A stretch of DNA of 64,000 nucleotides from Prillingera fragicola (GCA_002335605.1 BEDY01000015.1:141917-205916); one strand, 5' to 3'; counted from the stretch's first letter, positions 41,096-53,258 are shown. Translations and numbers: made by a program. The notes: generated by a model not told the origin, from the letters alone.

Positions 41096-43562
41096 TCAGG
41101 GAGCCGAGGCACTCAGCACCTCCTGCCCAACACTCTCCACCACCGTCCACACCTCCTTCACATCCTCCATCCTAGTATACACCCCGCCAGCAGCGATACG
41201 CAGGCACCACAGACTCTCAGCCGAGTCACTGCTCTTGAGCACAGTCTGCGTAATAAGCATGTCCGCGCGCAGGTCCAGCTTCTTATACAGCTCGGCATGC
41301 AGCGCATCATACTGCTCGGTTGACAGTTTGCGGCCCTTGGGGGCAAGGCGGAAACACAGCAGTGCGAGCTGGGGCTGGGCTACTATCTCAAAGATTGGCG
41401 AGTCGGACACGATGCGAGTGAGCTGCTCAATCTGGTCCACTCCCTGGGCATGTTAGATGGTCACTACGAGGGGTGGACAAGGCACGACGTGTTATCGCTG
41501 CCTCCTGGCTGCCTGCGTGACTAGTGTCACTGTTTAGGCAGACCCGGCACAGCTAACGAGGTCGCAAGCGCAGACAGCAGAGCACGCCATGCTAGCCTGG
41601 GCCGACGACAGCAGCAGTCCATCGCACGCACTAGTGTGCGAACGTGCAACTTTCGACGCCACAGCTGATAACGGCCGTGCCACGTCGCACTACTGACACT
41701 CGGCACGAGGAGCAGATACCGCCGGCCAGCGTACCGCCGGCCAGCGGACATGCTCGACACCGCTTGGCCGGATAACAGTCGCAGTCGCGCTACGAACTGC
41801 TCCGGCGACGGGTAATCGTGCAGCGGCGGCCGGTGGCGCCGCCGTGTTTCACGGCCCCGGCCAGTCTCATCCGTAGTCCGAAAAATACCACCAACTTAAA
41901 CTCACCCGACGCAAGTGCTTTTGCAGCCCCTCGACACCGTGGCTGCGCATGACAAACCAGAGCTTGATGGAGCGGAAACGGCGGCCGAGCGACAGCTGCC
42001 AGTTGCGGTAGTCGATGACCTGGCCCGCGTCCGCCTCCTTGGTGCGGAGGTAGGCCTGGGTGTCAGCGGCGTGCACGTGCGCCGGCGCTGGAGACACGCC
42101 GGGATACGTACCGGCGTAACGTCGAGAGCCTGGCTGAGGTCGGTCCTGTCGCGCACGAAGAAGAGCGCTGGGTCGTCAGTCCTTTGCACGTCCCTGCCGC
42201 GGCGCTCGCTCCGCTCGCCCGCTGGCACTCACAGCAGTCAAACCCGACCAACCCCCACTTGTGCATGTTGGTGCAGAACGAGTCGGCAAACTCGCTGACC
42301 TCGGGCTGCCTCAAGCCGGCGCGGCACTCGGGGAGCGCAAACGCCACACCGGCCCACGCCGCGTCGACGTGCATGAACATTGTGTCAAACTCGCGCACCA
42401 CCGCGCCGAGCTCGGCGATATAGTCGACCGCGCCCGTGGACGTCGTTCCGACTGTTCCGACTAGTGTGTCAGCAGCGTGAGAGTGGAGGGACGTACCGAC
42501 GCAGAACGGCGTGAGGCCATTCTTGATATCCTCCTGCACGGCAGCGCGGAGCACGTCCCCGCGGAGCGCATAGCCGTCCTCGCGCTTGACAGGCAGCGCA
42601 CGGAAGGGCACGCCGAGGATCAGCGCCGCCTTGGCACCGAGCGAGTGCGTCTGGGTCGAGCCGTACATGACAAACTTTTCAGTGTACTCTTTCCGGATCG
42701 CCATGGGGACCTCTGTCGGGCCCTCGGGGGCGCCGTGGGCGTGTTGCCTGGCGGTGATGCGGCGGAGTGCGCGTTCGCGCGCGGCGATGGCGGCTGTGAG
42801 GCAGGATTCGGACGCAGAGTTCTACTGTCAGTGGAGCAGCAACGAGGACTTACGGAGATGATGCCGCCGCCGATGCCGCCGCTGGAGAGGAAGACGTCGT
42901 CGAGGCCAAACACCTTGACCATCCAGTCGACGACGACCTGTTCCAGCTCGGTACACGAGGGCGAGCACAGCCACTGGTGTCTGTCAGCGTACGTCGGCGC
43001 GGGAGCTGGTGGCACTCACGTTGAAGCCCGGGTTGGTCACGCTAGCAGCGTACATGTCGGCAAGGATCGACTCGAAAGTGACGCCGGCGGGAAAGTAGCC
43101 AAAGAACTTTGGGTGCTGCCAGTGGGTGATGCCGGGCATGACGAGTGACTGAAAGTCGTTGGTGATGGTGGTAATGGCCTCGCCCGTGGTGGGTGCGGCG
43201 TCTGTGTGCGTCAGGTTACTCTCCGCGTAATGTCGATGACACGCAAGACTGCGACGGGGAGAACACGAAGGGAGACGCACCAGGAAGGGCCTTGAGGAGG
43301 AACCCCGGCTCGACATCGGCCTTGAGGTCGCGTGAGGGCAGGGAGGCGTAGTAGTCGCAGATCTGGTCTACGGCGGCGTAGCCTGTTGGTTGTGATGCGA
43401 CGCATCCGGAGGTCCGCAGCAAGTAGTAGCAACAGCATGAAAGGAAGAAAGTCGCGTCAGCACGTCCATGACGATCACGTCGATCACTCAGACCACGCAC
43501 CGGCTTTACGAAACCTAGACGTCAGCACTGTTTTGACATGGTACTCACTGTTCAATATCCAT
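41096..43562 (-). CDS. aromatic-L-amino-acid decarboxylase (PLP-dependent group II)
   Basis: Decarboxylates tryptophan, tyrosine or DOPA to the corresponding amines in the cytosol. Ten exons: 43549-43562, 43501-43514, 43281-43382, 43020-43201, 42854-42973, 42497-42821, 42233-42460, 42112-42167, 41906-42055 and 41096-41443, giving 512 residues, a typical length. The first two coding exons are 14 nt each. Motifs are MPGITHWQHPKFFGYFPAG near the start, the HVDAAWAG cofactor loop, and the PLP lysine in NMHKWGLVGFDCS (about Lys320). FDCSLFFVRDRTDL and LWFVMRSHGVEGLQKHLRR follow. The last intron is 462 nt, about ten times the local norm. Substrate choice cannot be read from the sequence. Confidence 0.93.
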
Positions 43563-44254
43563 CGTACCAAGCACGTATGTTTAGTATGCAATAGGTGGTA
43601 GCGAGAAAAGAACAGGAGTGATCAGACTGCGGGGGTCGTATCGAACAGCCTCGCGTTGGACATTTAAGGACATGACCGGATGTCATCCCCGGACACCGAC
43701 GGCCAGGGCCGAATTTAGCCTCATCTCCCCGGACCTTGGCCCTGGCGCTACCGCACTCGACTCGAACACATCTTATCACTTGATGCTGGGAGGCTGCGGG
43801 TAAAGCATGGTGACGAGCAGATTGGTAAGAATGCATGAGGCGTTCGCTCCATCGGATGACGATGACGGGATCCATGCTGGCCGAGACAGCGGTGATCATT
43901 CTTGATGGCCGTCTCGCGAGCTTATTTATCACGGTCACGGTCGTCGGTGACTCGAAATGTGCGAGATAACGGGCATCACCTGACGTCACGAGCGCAGCGC
44001 GCAAGCATGGATCAGCGTGACCGAGAGTCTATGCATTGGTGTGTAGGTACCGCTATCTATGTATTCGAAAAACAAAACGGGGATACGGCGCCGCATCTGC
44101 AATGCCGTCGCCTGCATATCGTCATTGCAACGCCCCGCTCGTGACTGACTTGCTTCATCTCGGGCATGAGCCACACAGCGTCGCGAGGCCGTGAGCGCTC
44201 TGATTGTGTCTCGACTCGACACCTTGTGTGCGACACGCCGGCGGAAGGGGCTGG
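43563..44254. other. intergenic region
   Basis: 5' flank of the decarboxylase and 3' flank of the DnaJ gene, same strand. No supported gene; a few AT-rich patches near 43560-43610 only. Confidence 0.4.
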
Positions 44255-45719
44255 TTACCTCCTGACCTCACTGAGGTAGCACGAGGTGACCTCTCCCTCG
44301 ACAGGCTTTTCGTCCTCTGGCAATGGCAATGCGACCTTGCCCTTACCGTCCGCCTGGCGAGCGGCCCAGCTTGCGCCGGGCATCTCGACCTTGAACTTGA
44401 CCCACAGGTCGCCCTTGACCCGTGGCCGGCCGACGATGGGCATGCCCTCGCCGCGGATGAGCAGCTCCTGGCCGTGGGTGATGACACGCTCGCCCTGTTT
44501 GCTCTCGATGCGAATGTGGCGGCCGTCCAGGTGCGTGACGACGATGCGGTTCATGCCGAGTAATGCCTCGGAGAGGAGGATGGTGATCGAGATTTGCAGG
44601 TCGGTGGGAGTCGCGTGCGAGCGGGTGAAGACCTGGTGCGTGGGGATGCGAATGTGGAAGATGACGTCTCCTGGTGGGACATCTGGCTCCTCGTCGCCTT
44701 CACCCTTGAGTGCGATACGCTCGCCGTCCTCTGTTCCCGGCTCGATCCAAAACTCGACGCGCTTTTTCTCCTTGAGCACCCGTTTGCCTTTGCAGCGCTT
44801 GCAGCGGTCCTTTTCGCGAATGTGCTCGCCGAGGCCGTCACAGTCGGTGCAGGGCATGCGCACCTTGCCAACGAGACCAGGGCCGACCTGTGTGTGTCAG
44901 CACGCGCCCCAAGTCTGTTCTACCAGAGTTCCAGAAGCCTTGACAGACGGGCTGGGTTTTGTCCGCAAAAGTCCTCCCCCAGCCAGAGCTACTCACATGT
45001 TTGTCCACAAAGATGACACCCTCTCCAGCACACTTTCCGCACTGCGTCATCTTCATGCCCTCTCGGCCACCACGCCTGTTCGTCAGCGCCACCACCTTCG
45101 CTAGCTAGCGAGACAGCCACACTCACCCCTTGCAGCCCTTGCAAATACGATCCCTCTCCAGTGCCATAACAACCTTCTTTCCCTTGTACGCCTCCTCCAG
45201 CGAGATCTTGTACTCGACATCCGTGTTACGCCCCCGCCTCGGCTTTGGCCGTCCGCCGCGACCAGGTCCGCTTCCCCGCGCGTCAAAGAATCCGCCGCGA
45301 CCCATGCCGCCGCCGAACATTTGTTCAAACATGTCCTCAAACCCTGCGTCGTAGCCGCCGCCGCCGCCACGGGGTGGTCCGTCGGGGCCGTACTGATCGT
45401 AGGACGCGCGCTGCGAGGCCGGTCAATAATCATCCGGGATGAGTCATGACGGTGTGGCAAGACGCCAGCACTCCCCAGCTCGAGTACGCACCTCATTAGG
45501 ATCAATTAATGTCTCGTAAGCTTGTCCAATAGCCTGAAAAGTCTCGTGCGCGTTGGGGTCATCGGGACACTTGTCTGGGTGATGCTTCATGGCCTTTTTC
45601 TTGTAGGCCTTTTTGATCTCTACCTCGGTCGCCTCGACGTGAACCTCGAGAATGTCATAATACGTGGTATCTGCGACCACTGAGAGTATCAGCTACTGCG
45701 CGGGAGAGACAGGCTTACT
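44255..45719 (-). CDS. type I DnaJ chaperone (Ydj1/Xdj1-like)
   Basis: An Hsp40 co-chaperone that stimulates Hsp70 and holds unfolded clients. Exons: first base of ATG at 45719, then 45492-45679, 45127-45410, 44997-45075 and 44255-44887, giving 394 residues. The start codon is split A|TG by a 39-nt intron. No ATG exists in frame further upstream, so this reading is needed to start the J domain (MVADTTYYDILEV). HPD is at about 34-36. A Gly-rich region follows, then four zinc-binding repeats (CKGCKGRG, CGKCAGEG, CTDCDGLG, CKRCKGK), the second half rebuilt over two introns, and C-terminal client-binding domains ending in EVRR. There is no CaaX box, unlike Ydj1, so Xdj1-like is a fair alternative. 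Divergent from the Rab GAP gene. Confidence 0.92.
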
Positions 45720-46166
45720 GTTGGAGGTGGTATAAGGGTGTAGTGGACGATGATGAGTCGTAGAGTGCGTCGACTTTTGCCATCCGGGGGAAAGAAAGAA
45801 TGATTGGAGATGATGGGGACCCCGCCGGAATCAGATTTGAAGACGGAGATTAGCCGGGGGAGTGTTTTTCTAATCCAATTACAATGGTCGATCACACGTT
45901 GATCAGAAACTGCTTTCTAATACTTTTCTAATGAACGATTAGGATTTTGCCACGTGGCAGTTCTACCCTTTTACCCTGCCTGTGTCACGCTCCCGCTTCT
46001 TGCTCGACGCGCCTTCCAGCAGCAGCTTCGTCCTGTCGTCCACTTTGAGGTCCGATTCTTGTTTCTCTCTCTCACCACTACCTCTCCCCCTTCCCCTGGT
46101 GTCGTCACTGCCCGCTCCAGCTTATCTTTTTTGTATTCTCTTTCCTCCCCCCCTGCGCACCGTAAA
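45720..46166. other. divergent promoter region, DnaJ and Rab GAP genes
   Basis: Contains an AT-rich island (about 45846-45955) with repeated TTCTAAT and GATTAG words, including ATTAGGA at 45938-45944, and a long C/T-rich leader before 46167. The base at 45719 and the sequence above it are 5' UTR of the DnaJ gene. Confidence 0.45.
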
Positions 46167-49100
46167 ATGGCTTCACCGCCAACACTCAAGAACGCCTTGT
46201 CACTCGACACTTCATATGACAACGACAATTCCGGAATGACAGACTCGCCAGCAACCAGCTCGGCCACTTTGCGCTATGGCACGAGTCCCACAGCTACCAC
46301 CACTGGCGGCTTTCCGTCCAAAGCTCGCTCTGGCTCCACGTCGAGTGCGTCGGGCGGCGGCGCATCAAAGGTGCGAGGCCTGGCAGCAAAGTGGGAGACC
46401 AAGCCCTCCACAGTGTCACCAGGTAGCTCGCCGCCCAAGACTCTGGCTACAGCTGGACGCGCTCGCGCTGCCTCTTCGGCGCGCATTGAGCGTATCGGAA
46501 CAGGCAACTCGGCATTCCCCTCCACGCGCAAGGGTTCCACTGCAAGTTCGTCTGCCTCTGCCAGGCCTGGTTCGCCGCCGCTGCGGTCAGGCTCGCCGCG
46601 CGGCCCACTCGCACCCAAGCTTAGCACGTCGCCAAAGACACCCGTTACTCCTCCAAGTGCGTTCAAGAGCATAAACCCCCGAACGGGCGTGACTTTAGGC
46701 AGCTCGGGGGCCAAGGTGCCAAAGCTCTCGGGTGCAGACCCGGCAGCCAGTCCACCTCCCCTGCCCGCGACTGCAAAGGTTCCTACGCGAGAGGAAGACG
46801 ACTTGGTGGTGGAGGACCTCGAGAGCGATAAGGACGGTCTTCCAGATGCCCTCACTGAAGAGCCTCTGACCGAGGAGTCGCTGAGCTCGCCTTTGAAGAC
46901 ACACAGTCTGCTTGCTCCAGCGCTTGACCGCGAGCCAGAGTCCGACGCCGTAGAGGCAACTCGCGGAGATGCCGAGCCGACTTTTGATTTTTCGTCGCGC
47001 CTCTCTCCAACACTCGACTCTAGGACCGAGTTTGGCAAAGCAGGCAGCCCCATGCACGAGCCCGTTATGCCCGAGGTTACGCTCTCGCATGCCGACGACG
47101 TGGCCGACGAAAGTGGATTCAGCAGCATTAGCGGGTACTCTGCCAGTCCAGCTGTGACTGCCAACGAATCGCTGCCCAGCCCAGCCCACCCAGACTCAGA
47201 CTTGCCCTCCCTCAAGGTTGAGGACGAGCGCACCCTTGGACACAACAATTCGCAGGACGAGCCCGTGACGCCGCCCAGATCGCCTGGCTTGTCGCCTGGT
47301 CGCTTTGACAATGTGCCGCTGTCAGTCGAGGCAACTCCTACAGCTCCTACTCCCGTGTCGCGCCCTGTCATGTCGTCATTCTTGGAGCGCGTCGGTACTG
47401 CCTATGCCAGTGCCACTACCGCAACGAGCAAGGAGGTCGATCTGTCCGAGGATGACACGAAGGACCCTTCGACCCCGACCGCGACGCTCTTCAGCCGCTC
47501 TGGCATGGACCCATCGAGCAAGACTTTGGAAAAGCAAGAAGTCTCCACCCCTCAGCAGTCTCTGTTCTCGCGTGCCAGCAATGCTATCACCGACTTTACC
47601 AGCCCTCGCGACTCTTCGGCATCGCCCGTGACCAGGGAGTCGACACCGCCCTCCCAATCGTCCTCGATCTTTAGCCGTGTGGGCGCCGCTCTCCCAGATC
47701 TCAGCGCGCCGCCCAATGGTGGGGCAAAGGAAAAGGAGCTTCCCAAGGAGCCGGCGGGCACGGCTGCACCTGCAGCAGGCAAGAGCTTTTTCACCTCGGC
47801 CACCTCTGCCCTCAACAGCTTTTCGCTTCCGACAGTCAACCTGTCCCGCACGTCGGCGTCCGAGGCACCAGCGACACCCGAGCAGCGGGCACTTCCGGCG
47901 CCTACTCCCTCCGCGGCACACCTGGGCCCGACTTCGCCGCAGCCTGGCAGTGCCACCAACTGGCGCGCGACCATGACAAGCTTCCTCTCCTCGCGCACTT
48001 CTCCCTCACCGCAGACGCCTCCCATGCCCACTACGCCGTCTCGAAACGGGTCCTCCTCGACTGCGTTCATTCTCAACCGCATGGACTCTGTTGCCGCGTC
48101 GCGTGATCGTCGCGTCTCGCGTGAAGGCGGCGGTGGTGCTGCTCTGCGCCAGGGATTCGAACGTGTTCGCAACGAAATGGAGGGTGCTGCGCGTGATATT
48201 CGTCGCGAGCGCGCCGCCGCGGAGGCGGAAGCCTCAGAGAGTTCGGATGCCGAGTCGTCAACGCACCACCACGCGCCCGAGGACGGTGTGGTCGACTGGA
48301 CCTTCTGGGGTGCTGTTGTCCAAGACTATGAGGAGGTCGCGCGGACCCGCCCCAAGGATTTGTCACGCGCGATTCAGCAGGGTATTCCCCCCGTGATCCG
48401 TGGACCCATCTGGCAGCTCATGAGCAGCAGCAAGAGCACCGATCTCGAGGAGACGTACAAGGCGTTGCTCAAGTTGACGTCGCCGCATGAGAAGGCTATT
48501 CACAAGGACATTAGCAGGACGTTCCCGAACCACAAGTTCTTCCAGGGCACAGGCGCAGGACAGGAGGGACTATTCATGGTCTGCAAGGCGTACTCGCTCT
48601 ATGACCGCGAGGTGGGATACACCCAGGGCCTGGCGTTTATCATTGCCGCGCTGCTCCTGAACGTAAGTGACACTTGAATACATTTGCTGACTGTCTAGAT
48701 GCCCGACGAGGAAGCCTTTTGCGTGCTCGTGCGCCTCATGGACTCGTACAACCTCCGCAGCCACTACCTCGCCGACATGCCTGGTCTCCAGCTGAGGCTG
48801 TACCAGTTTGACCGCCTGCTCGAGGACATTCTGCCACTCTTGCACAACCACCTGCTGCGCAAGGGCGTCAAGAGCAGCATGTTTGCCAGCCAGTGGTTTA
48901 TGACCCTGTTCTCATACCGCTTCCCGCTCTCGCTCGTGTACCGTGTGCTCGACATTGTGCTCGCCGAAGGTATCGAGGCCATGTTCCGCTTTTCGATTGC
49001 GCTCCTGCGCAAGTCCGAGGACGAGATTGTGCAGCTCGAGTTTGAGGACATTCTGGCCTACCTCCAGGGCGATCTCTTTGAGATTTACCGCGTGAGCCCG

Positions 49101-49856
49101 CCCGGGACCCCTATCGAGGAAGGTATGCCGGACATTGAGGAGAACTGGCGCACCAACGACTTTGTGCGCGACGCCTACGACATTCGCATCACACCCCTCA
49201 TGCTCGACCAGTACGAGTCTGAGTGGAACGAAAAGTGTCGCGCGCAGGACGCGCACATGCGTGAGCTCGACCAGCTGCGCAGTGCCAACAGGCACCTCAG
49301 CACCCAGGTCAAGACGCTCGAGGGCTCGCTCGCGACCATGAACACGGAACACGTCGAACTCGTCCGTCAGCTGGTTCTCGCCAAGATTGCCAAGGAAGAC
49401 ATGGAGAACGAACTTGTAAAGTACAAGTCGATGTGCGCGCAGCTCGCCCAGGCGCGTCCCGAGGACGTCGCCCTCCCACGCGCCAACAGCAACGTATCGC
49501 TGCTCTCGGGCAAAGCACTCCCCTCTCGCGGCGCCTCGCACACCACCCGCACGCCTTCGCCCTCGGCCGCAGCGCCATTCTTTGGCCGTCGCTCCAGCAA
49601 CAATTCTACCAAAAGCAGCCCACCAAAGACCTCCTCGGGCGGAATCACCAGCTGGCTCAGTGGCACGGGTGGTTCAACGGCGGCAGTGCCTCCTCGTGCC
49701 ACCAGCCCCGCTCCGAGCTCGGGCGCAGCGCCAGTGGCCGCAGCGGGCAGCGGCGCGCCCCTCGGCCGCTCGGTCAGTGGTGCCAGTGTCGGCAGCGTCG
49801 GCGCCGAGGGCCACGAGACTGGCCTGGGGCCCAACGATGCGCACCCTAATGCGTAA
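46167..49856 (+). CDS. TBC-domain Rab GTPase-activating protein (Gyp5-like)
   Basis: Accelerates GTP hydrolysis by Ypt/Rab proteins. Yeast Gyp5 acts on Ypt1 in ER-to-Golgi and exocytic traffic. Exons 46167-48662 and 48699-49856 (36-nt intron) give 1217 residues. About 640 N-terminal residues are Ser/Pro/Thr-rich and likely disordered. The TBC domain lies at about 700-960, with the arginine finger in VIRGPIWQLM (Arg about 745) and the glutamine finger in YTQGLAFIIAALLLN (Gln about 820). A coiled coil follows (LRSANRHLSTQVKTLEGSLA) and then a Ser/Ala/Gly-rich tail. The intron sits immediately after the YTQG block. The start was taken at the first ATG after the pyrimidine-rich leader. Confidence 0.92.
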
Positions 49857-50122
49857 GCGCGACTCTTGTCAAACAAAAAAACACAACTTGTCTATACGAC
49901 CCGTCTGTCACGACAATACTATCCACTTTCACGAAACACGACTCCCACGCCCACTCCCCAACGTGTGATCCAGCCAGCCTGGGTCTCTGTATCTACTGTT
50001 TTCCCCACAGCATGAACGGCCTCCGCTGTGCGGACCTGTGCTTCCATAGATATCCAATTATACAATCATGCATGTCCTTTGGACCAGGAGTACAGTGCCG
50101 CTACGGGCTGGTATTGTGCTGT

Positions 50123-50967
50123 TTACGCATCATAGTCCTCGTCAACCTCCCGCTCAGGCTCGACGGGTACGCCGACCTCTTCCATCTCCTCGTCCTCGGC
50201 TTCCCCATCCGCCTCCTCGTCGCCCTTATCCTCCATGTCCTCGTCGCCGTCCGCGTCCTCGTCGCTCTCACTCTCGCTCTCGCTGCCGTCGGAACGCATG
50301 TCGTCGTCGCTGAGCGCGGCGGCCGCCGAGGTCGGGACGAGGTCAAAGGTGACCTCGGTGAGGCGTTGGGAGGGAGGCGGGAGGCGCACCACCTCGAAGG
50401 ATTCGGGGAGGGGTGGGAGCGGCGTCGCGTTGAGCTCATGCGCGAGGTTGGCCAAGTACTGCAGTGTCAGCATGTCGCCTGGTCGCCGGCAAGCTGCGCA
50501 AGGTAGCCCAGCGTGGCGAGTTGCACTTACATCCCTTGGCGGTGCTTCGAAAAACTCGTACCGCCTTCGCATCTGGATAGCCAGCTCGACGTCTTCCTTT
50601 TCGATACGCGAGGCTTGCGCGCCTGTGCGTGCTGCGTGGTCTGCGAGCGCTTGTGCGGATTGCAGGACGTCGGCGGTGTAGCCTGTGGTGTTAGCTCCTC
50701 TCCGCGTCGTGGGCTGGGAAGGTAGTCTGTGCTGGTACGTCGAACACATTCCATGGGCTGAAAGTGCAGGGGTGCGCGGCAACCAGGAAAGTGGACACGC
50801 ACGATGAGCAAAGTCTAGCAGCTGGTGGATGACCCGGTCGTCTGCGTCCTGGATGCCCTTGGAGGCTAGGATGAGGGCCAGCAATCGTCCGTCGCGGGGC
50901 ACAGCTGTGTGCTGTTAGCTATGATCCACTGGTTGTCCTTACTTTGCCTGTTATTTGTTGTAGTCAT
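50123..50967 (-). CDS. TAF9: transcription initiation factor TFIID / SAGA subunit 9 (TAF9)
   Basis: A histone-fold subunit shared by TFIID and SAGA that pairs with TAF6. Exons 50943-50967, 50803-50904, 50531-50682 and 50123-50458 give 204 residues. The histone fold occupies about residues 9-100: TVPRDGRLLALILASKGIQD, RVIHQLLDFAHRYTADVLQS (across a 120-nt intron) and EDVELAIQMRRRYEFFEAPP, then YLANLAHELNATPLPPLPES, all diagnostic for TAF9. The last 60 residues are strongly acidic. The first coding exon is 25 nt. Convergent with the Rab GAP gene and divergent from ELP3 (238 bp between ATGs). Confidence 0.94.
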
Positions 50968-51205
50968 GATGGATGTGATGGACAGCAAAGACAAGAGTGT
51001 CAGTCGCGAGTTGTGGATGTTGCAGTTCGATATGTTCAGGGTAATCTCACGTGGCTTTTCTGATCAGCATTAGGAAATACCCTTCTAATTGATTAGCATT
51101 TATTACGATTTTATTTCAACCCACTGTCATTGGACTTTTTTGGATCCAACCCACCTCCTGTACACTCGCCACCACACTTCACTCTCCTTTGACCCACCCA
51201 CAACC

Positions 51206-52963
51206 ATGGTCACAAGCAGCGAGCCATCACAGGCAGAGCTGCAGCTTCTCTGCACATCGGCAATCGTGCGTGAGCTCATCGCCCAGCACAAGGCCGCAAG
51301 CAGCAGCACCACAACCCCAGCTCCTCCCAACCTCAACTCTCTCCGTTCCAAGTATGCCCAAAAGTACAAGCTCAGCGCGACCCCACGCCTCACCGACGTC
51401 CTCGCCGCCGTTCCCGAGGAGTGGAAGGACCGCCTGCGTGGCTGGCTCCGCGCCAAGCCCGTGCGCACAGCGTCTGGTGTCGCCGTCGTTGCTGTCATGT
51501 GCAAGCCTCACCGCTGCCCGCACGTCGCCATGACGGGTAACATTTGTGTCTACTGCCCCGGCGGTCCCGACTCGGATTTCGAGTACTCGACCCAGTCATA
51601 CACTGGCTACGAGCCTACCTCGATGCGTGCTATCCGCGCGCGCTACGACCCATACGAGCAAACCCGTGGGCGTGTGGACCAGCTTCGCTCGCTGGGCCAC
51701 AGTGTTGACAAGGTCGAGATCATTCTCATGGGCGGCACTTTCATGTCCATGCCAGAGGCCTACAGGCACAAGTTTATTGCCGGCCTGCATAATGCGCTTT
51801 CCGGAGCAACGAGTGAGGACGTCGACGAGGCCGTCAAGTTTAGCGAGCAGAGCAAGACAAAGTGTGTAGGAATCACTATCGAGACACGGCCCGACTACTG
51901 CCTCAAACCCCATTTGAGCCAGATGCTGCGTTACGGCTGTACCCGTCTCGAGATTGGTGTGCAGTCAGTCTACGAGGACGTGGCGCGCGACACCAACCGC
52001 GGCCACACCGTCCGCGCCGTCTCCGAGTCGTTCCACATGGCCAAGGACGCGGGCTACAAGATTGTCGCCCACATGATGCCCGACCTGCCCAACTGCGGCA
52101 CCGAGCGTGATATCTGGCAGTTCCAGGAATTCTTTGAGAACCCAGCCTTCAGGAGTGACGGTCTCAAGCTGTACCCAACCCTCGTCATCCGTGGAACGGG
52201 ATTGTACGAACTCTGGAGGACGGGCAAGTACAAAAACTATCCACCCAACGCGCTCGTCGACATTGTTGCGCGTATCATGGCGCTCGTACCGCCTTGGACG
52301 CGTGTCTACCGTGTCCAGCGTGATATTCCTATGCCCCTCGTGTCGTCTGGTGTCGAGCATGGAAACCTGCGCGAGTTGGCGCTAGCTCGCATGAAGGACT
52401 TTGGCGCCGAGTGCCGTGATGTCCGTTTCCGTGAAGTTGGCGTAAGTTGAACCTATTTGTTGAAGACCAATACTGACTGTCCAGTTGCACGAGATCCACC
52501 ACCGTGTTAGGCCACAGGACCTCGAGCTTCTCCGCCGGGACTACACCGCCAACGGCGGCTGGGAGACGTTCCTGTCGTACGAAGACCCCGAGCAGGATAT
52601 TCTTGTTGGCTTGCTGCGTCTCCGCAAGTGTTCCGAAGAGGGAACGTACAGGAAGGAGCTCACGGGCATGCCTGGCGGCTGCTCTTTGGTCCGCGAGCTT
52701 GTGAGTACCTTTTGCTGCGAGAGACCAACGTGCTAACATTGTAGCACGTCTACGGCACCGCCGCCCCAGTACACTCGCGTGACCCTAAAAAGTTCCAGCA
52801 CCAGGGCATTGGTACTCTTCTCATGGAGGAGGCCGAGCGCATTGCGCGCGACGAGCACGGCAGTACCCGTGTGGCGGTCATTTCGGGCGTGGGCACCAGG
52901 GACTACTACCGTCGTCTGGGGTACTTTCTCGATGGGCCGTACATGGTCAAGGACCTGGAATAG
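51206..52963 (+). CDS. ELP3: Elongator complex catalytic subunit 3
   Basis: tRNA uridine-34 modifying enzyme (cm5U formation) of the Elongator complex, combining a radical SAM domain with an acetyltransferase domain. Exons 51206-52441, 52485-52700 and 52745-52963 give 556 residues, the family length. The iron-sulfur cysteines are in [14 protein letters not shown] (Cys104, 114 and 117). [41 protein letters not shown] and [13 protein letters not shown] follow. The acetyl-CoA region is [16 protein letters not shown], then [16 protein letters not shown] at the end. An AT-rich island with ATTAGGA (51069-51075) lies in the divergent promoter shared with TAF9. Confidence 0.97.
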
Positions 52964-53130
52964 AGGAGGGGAGACTGTACGAGATGAGGAGACGTTTGTA
53001 CTTGTATGCATTTGGTCAACGTGGGCAGAGCTGAGGTTGGGAGTAGGTCAGTGACGGCTCGGGTCTCGGTGATTGCCGGCGGAGATTTGAAAGTGAGGTC
53101 ATTTCGACGTTGAACGCGCGTCGACAATAA

Positions 53131-53156
53131 CAAGTTCAACATTACTCTTCTTCTCA
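53131..53156 (+). repeat. 26-nt promoter motif, copy 2
   Basis: Differs from 33308-33333 at two positions only. It lies about 103-128 nt before the ATG of the ALKBH6-like gene, on the coding strand. A shorter related stretch (ACATTACTCT followed by C/T runs) starts at 58511, 48 nt before another ATG. Confidence 0.55.
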
Positions 53157-53258
53157 ACTAATCTCGACCTGGCTTCACAGCAGATCCAGGCTATTGAAGA
53201 CTACTACATCCCCTGCGAACCACGTCAGACAGCCCCGGCGCCACATCTCATACTCGCA

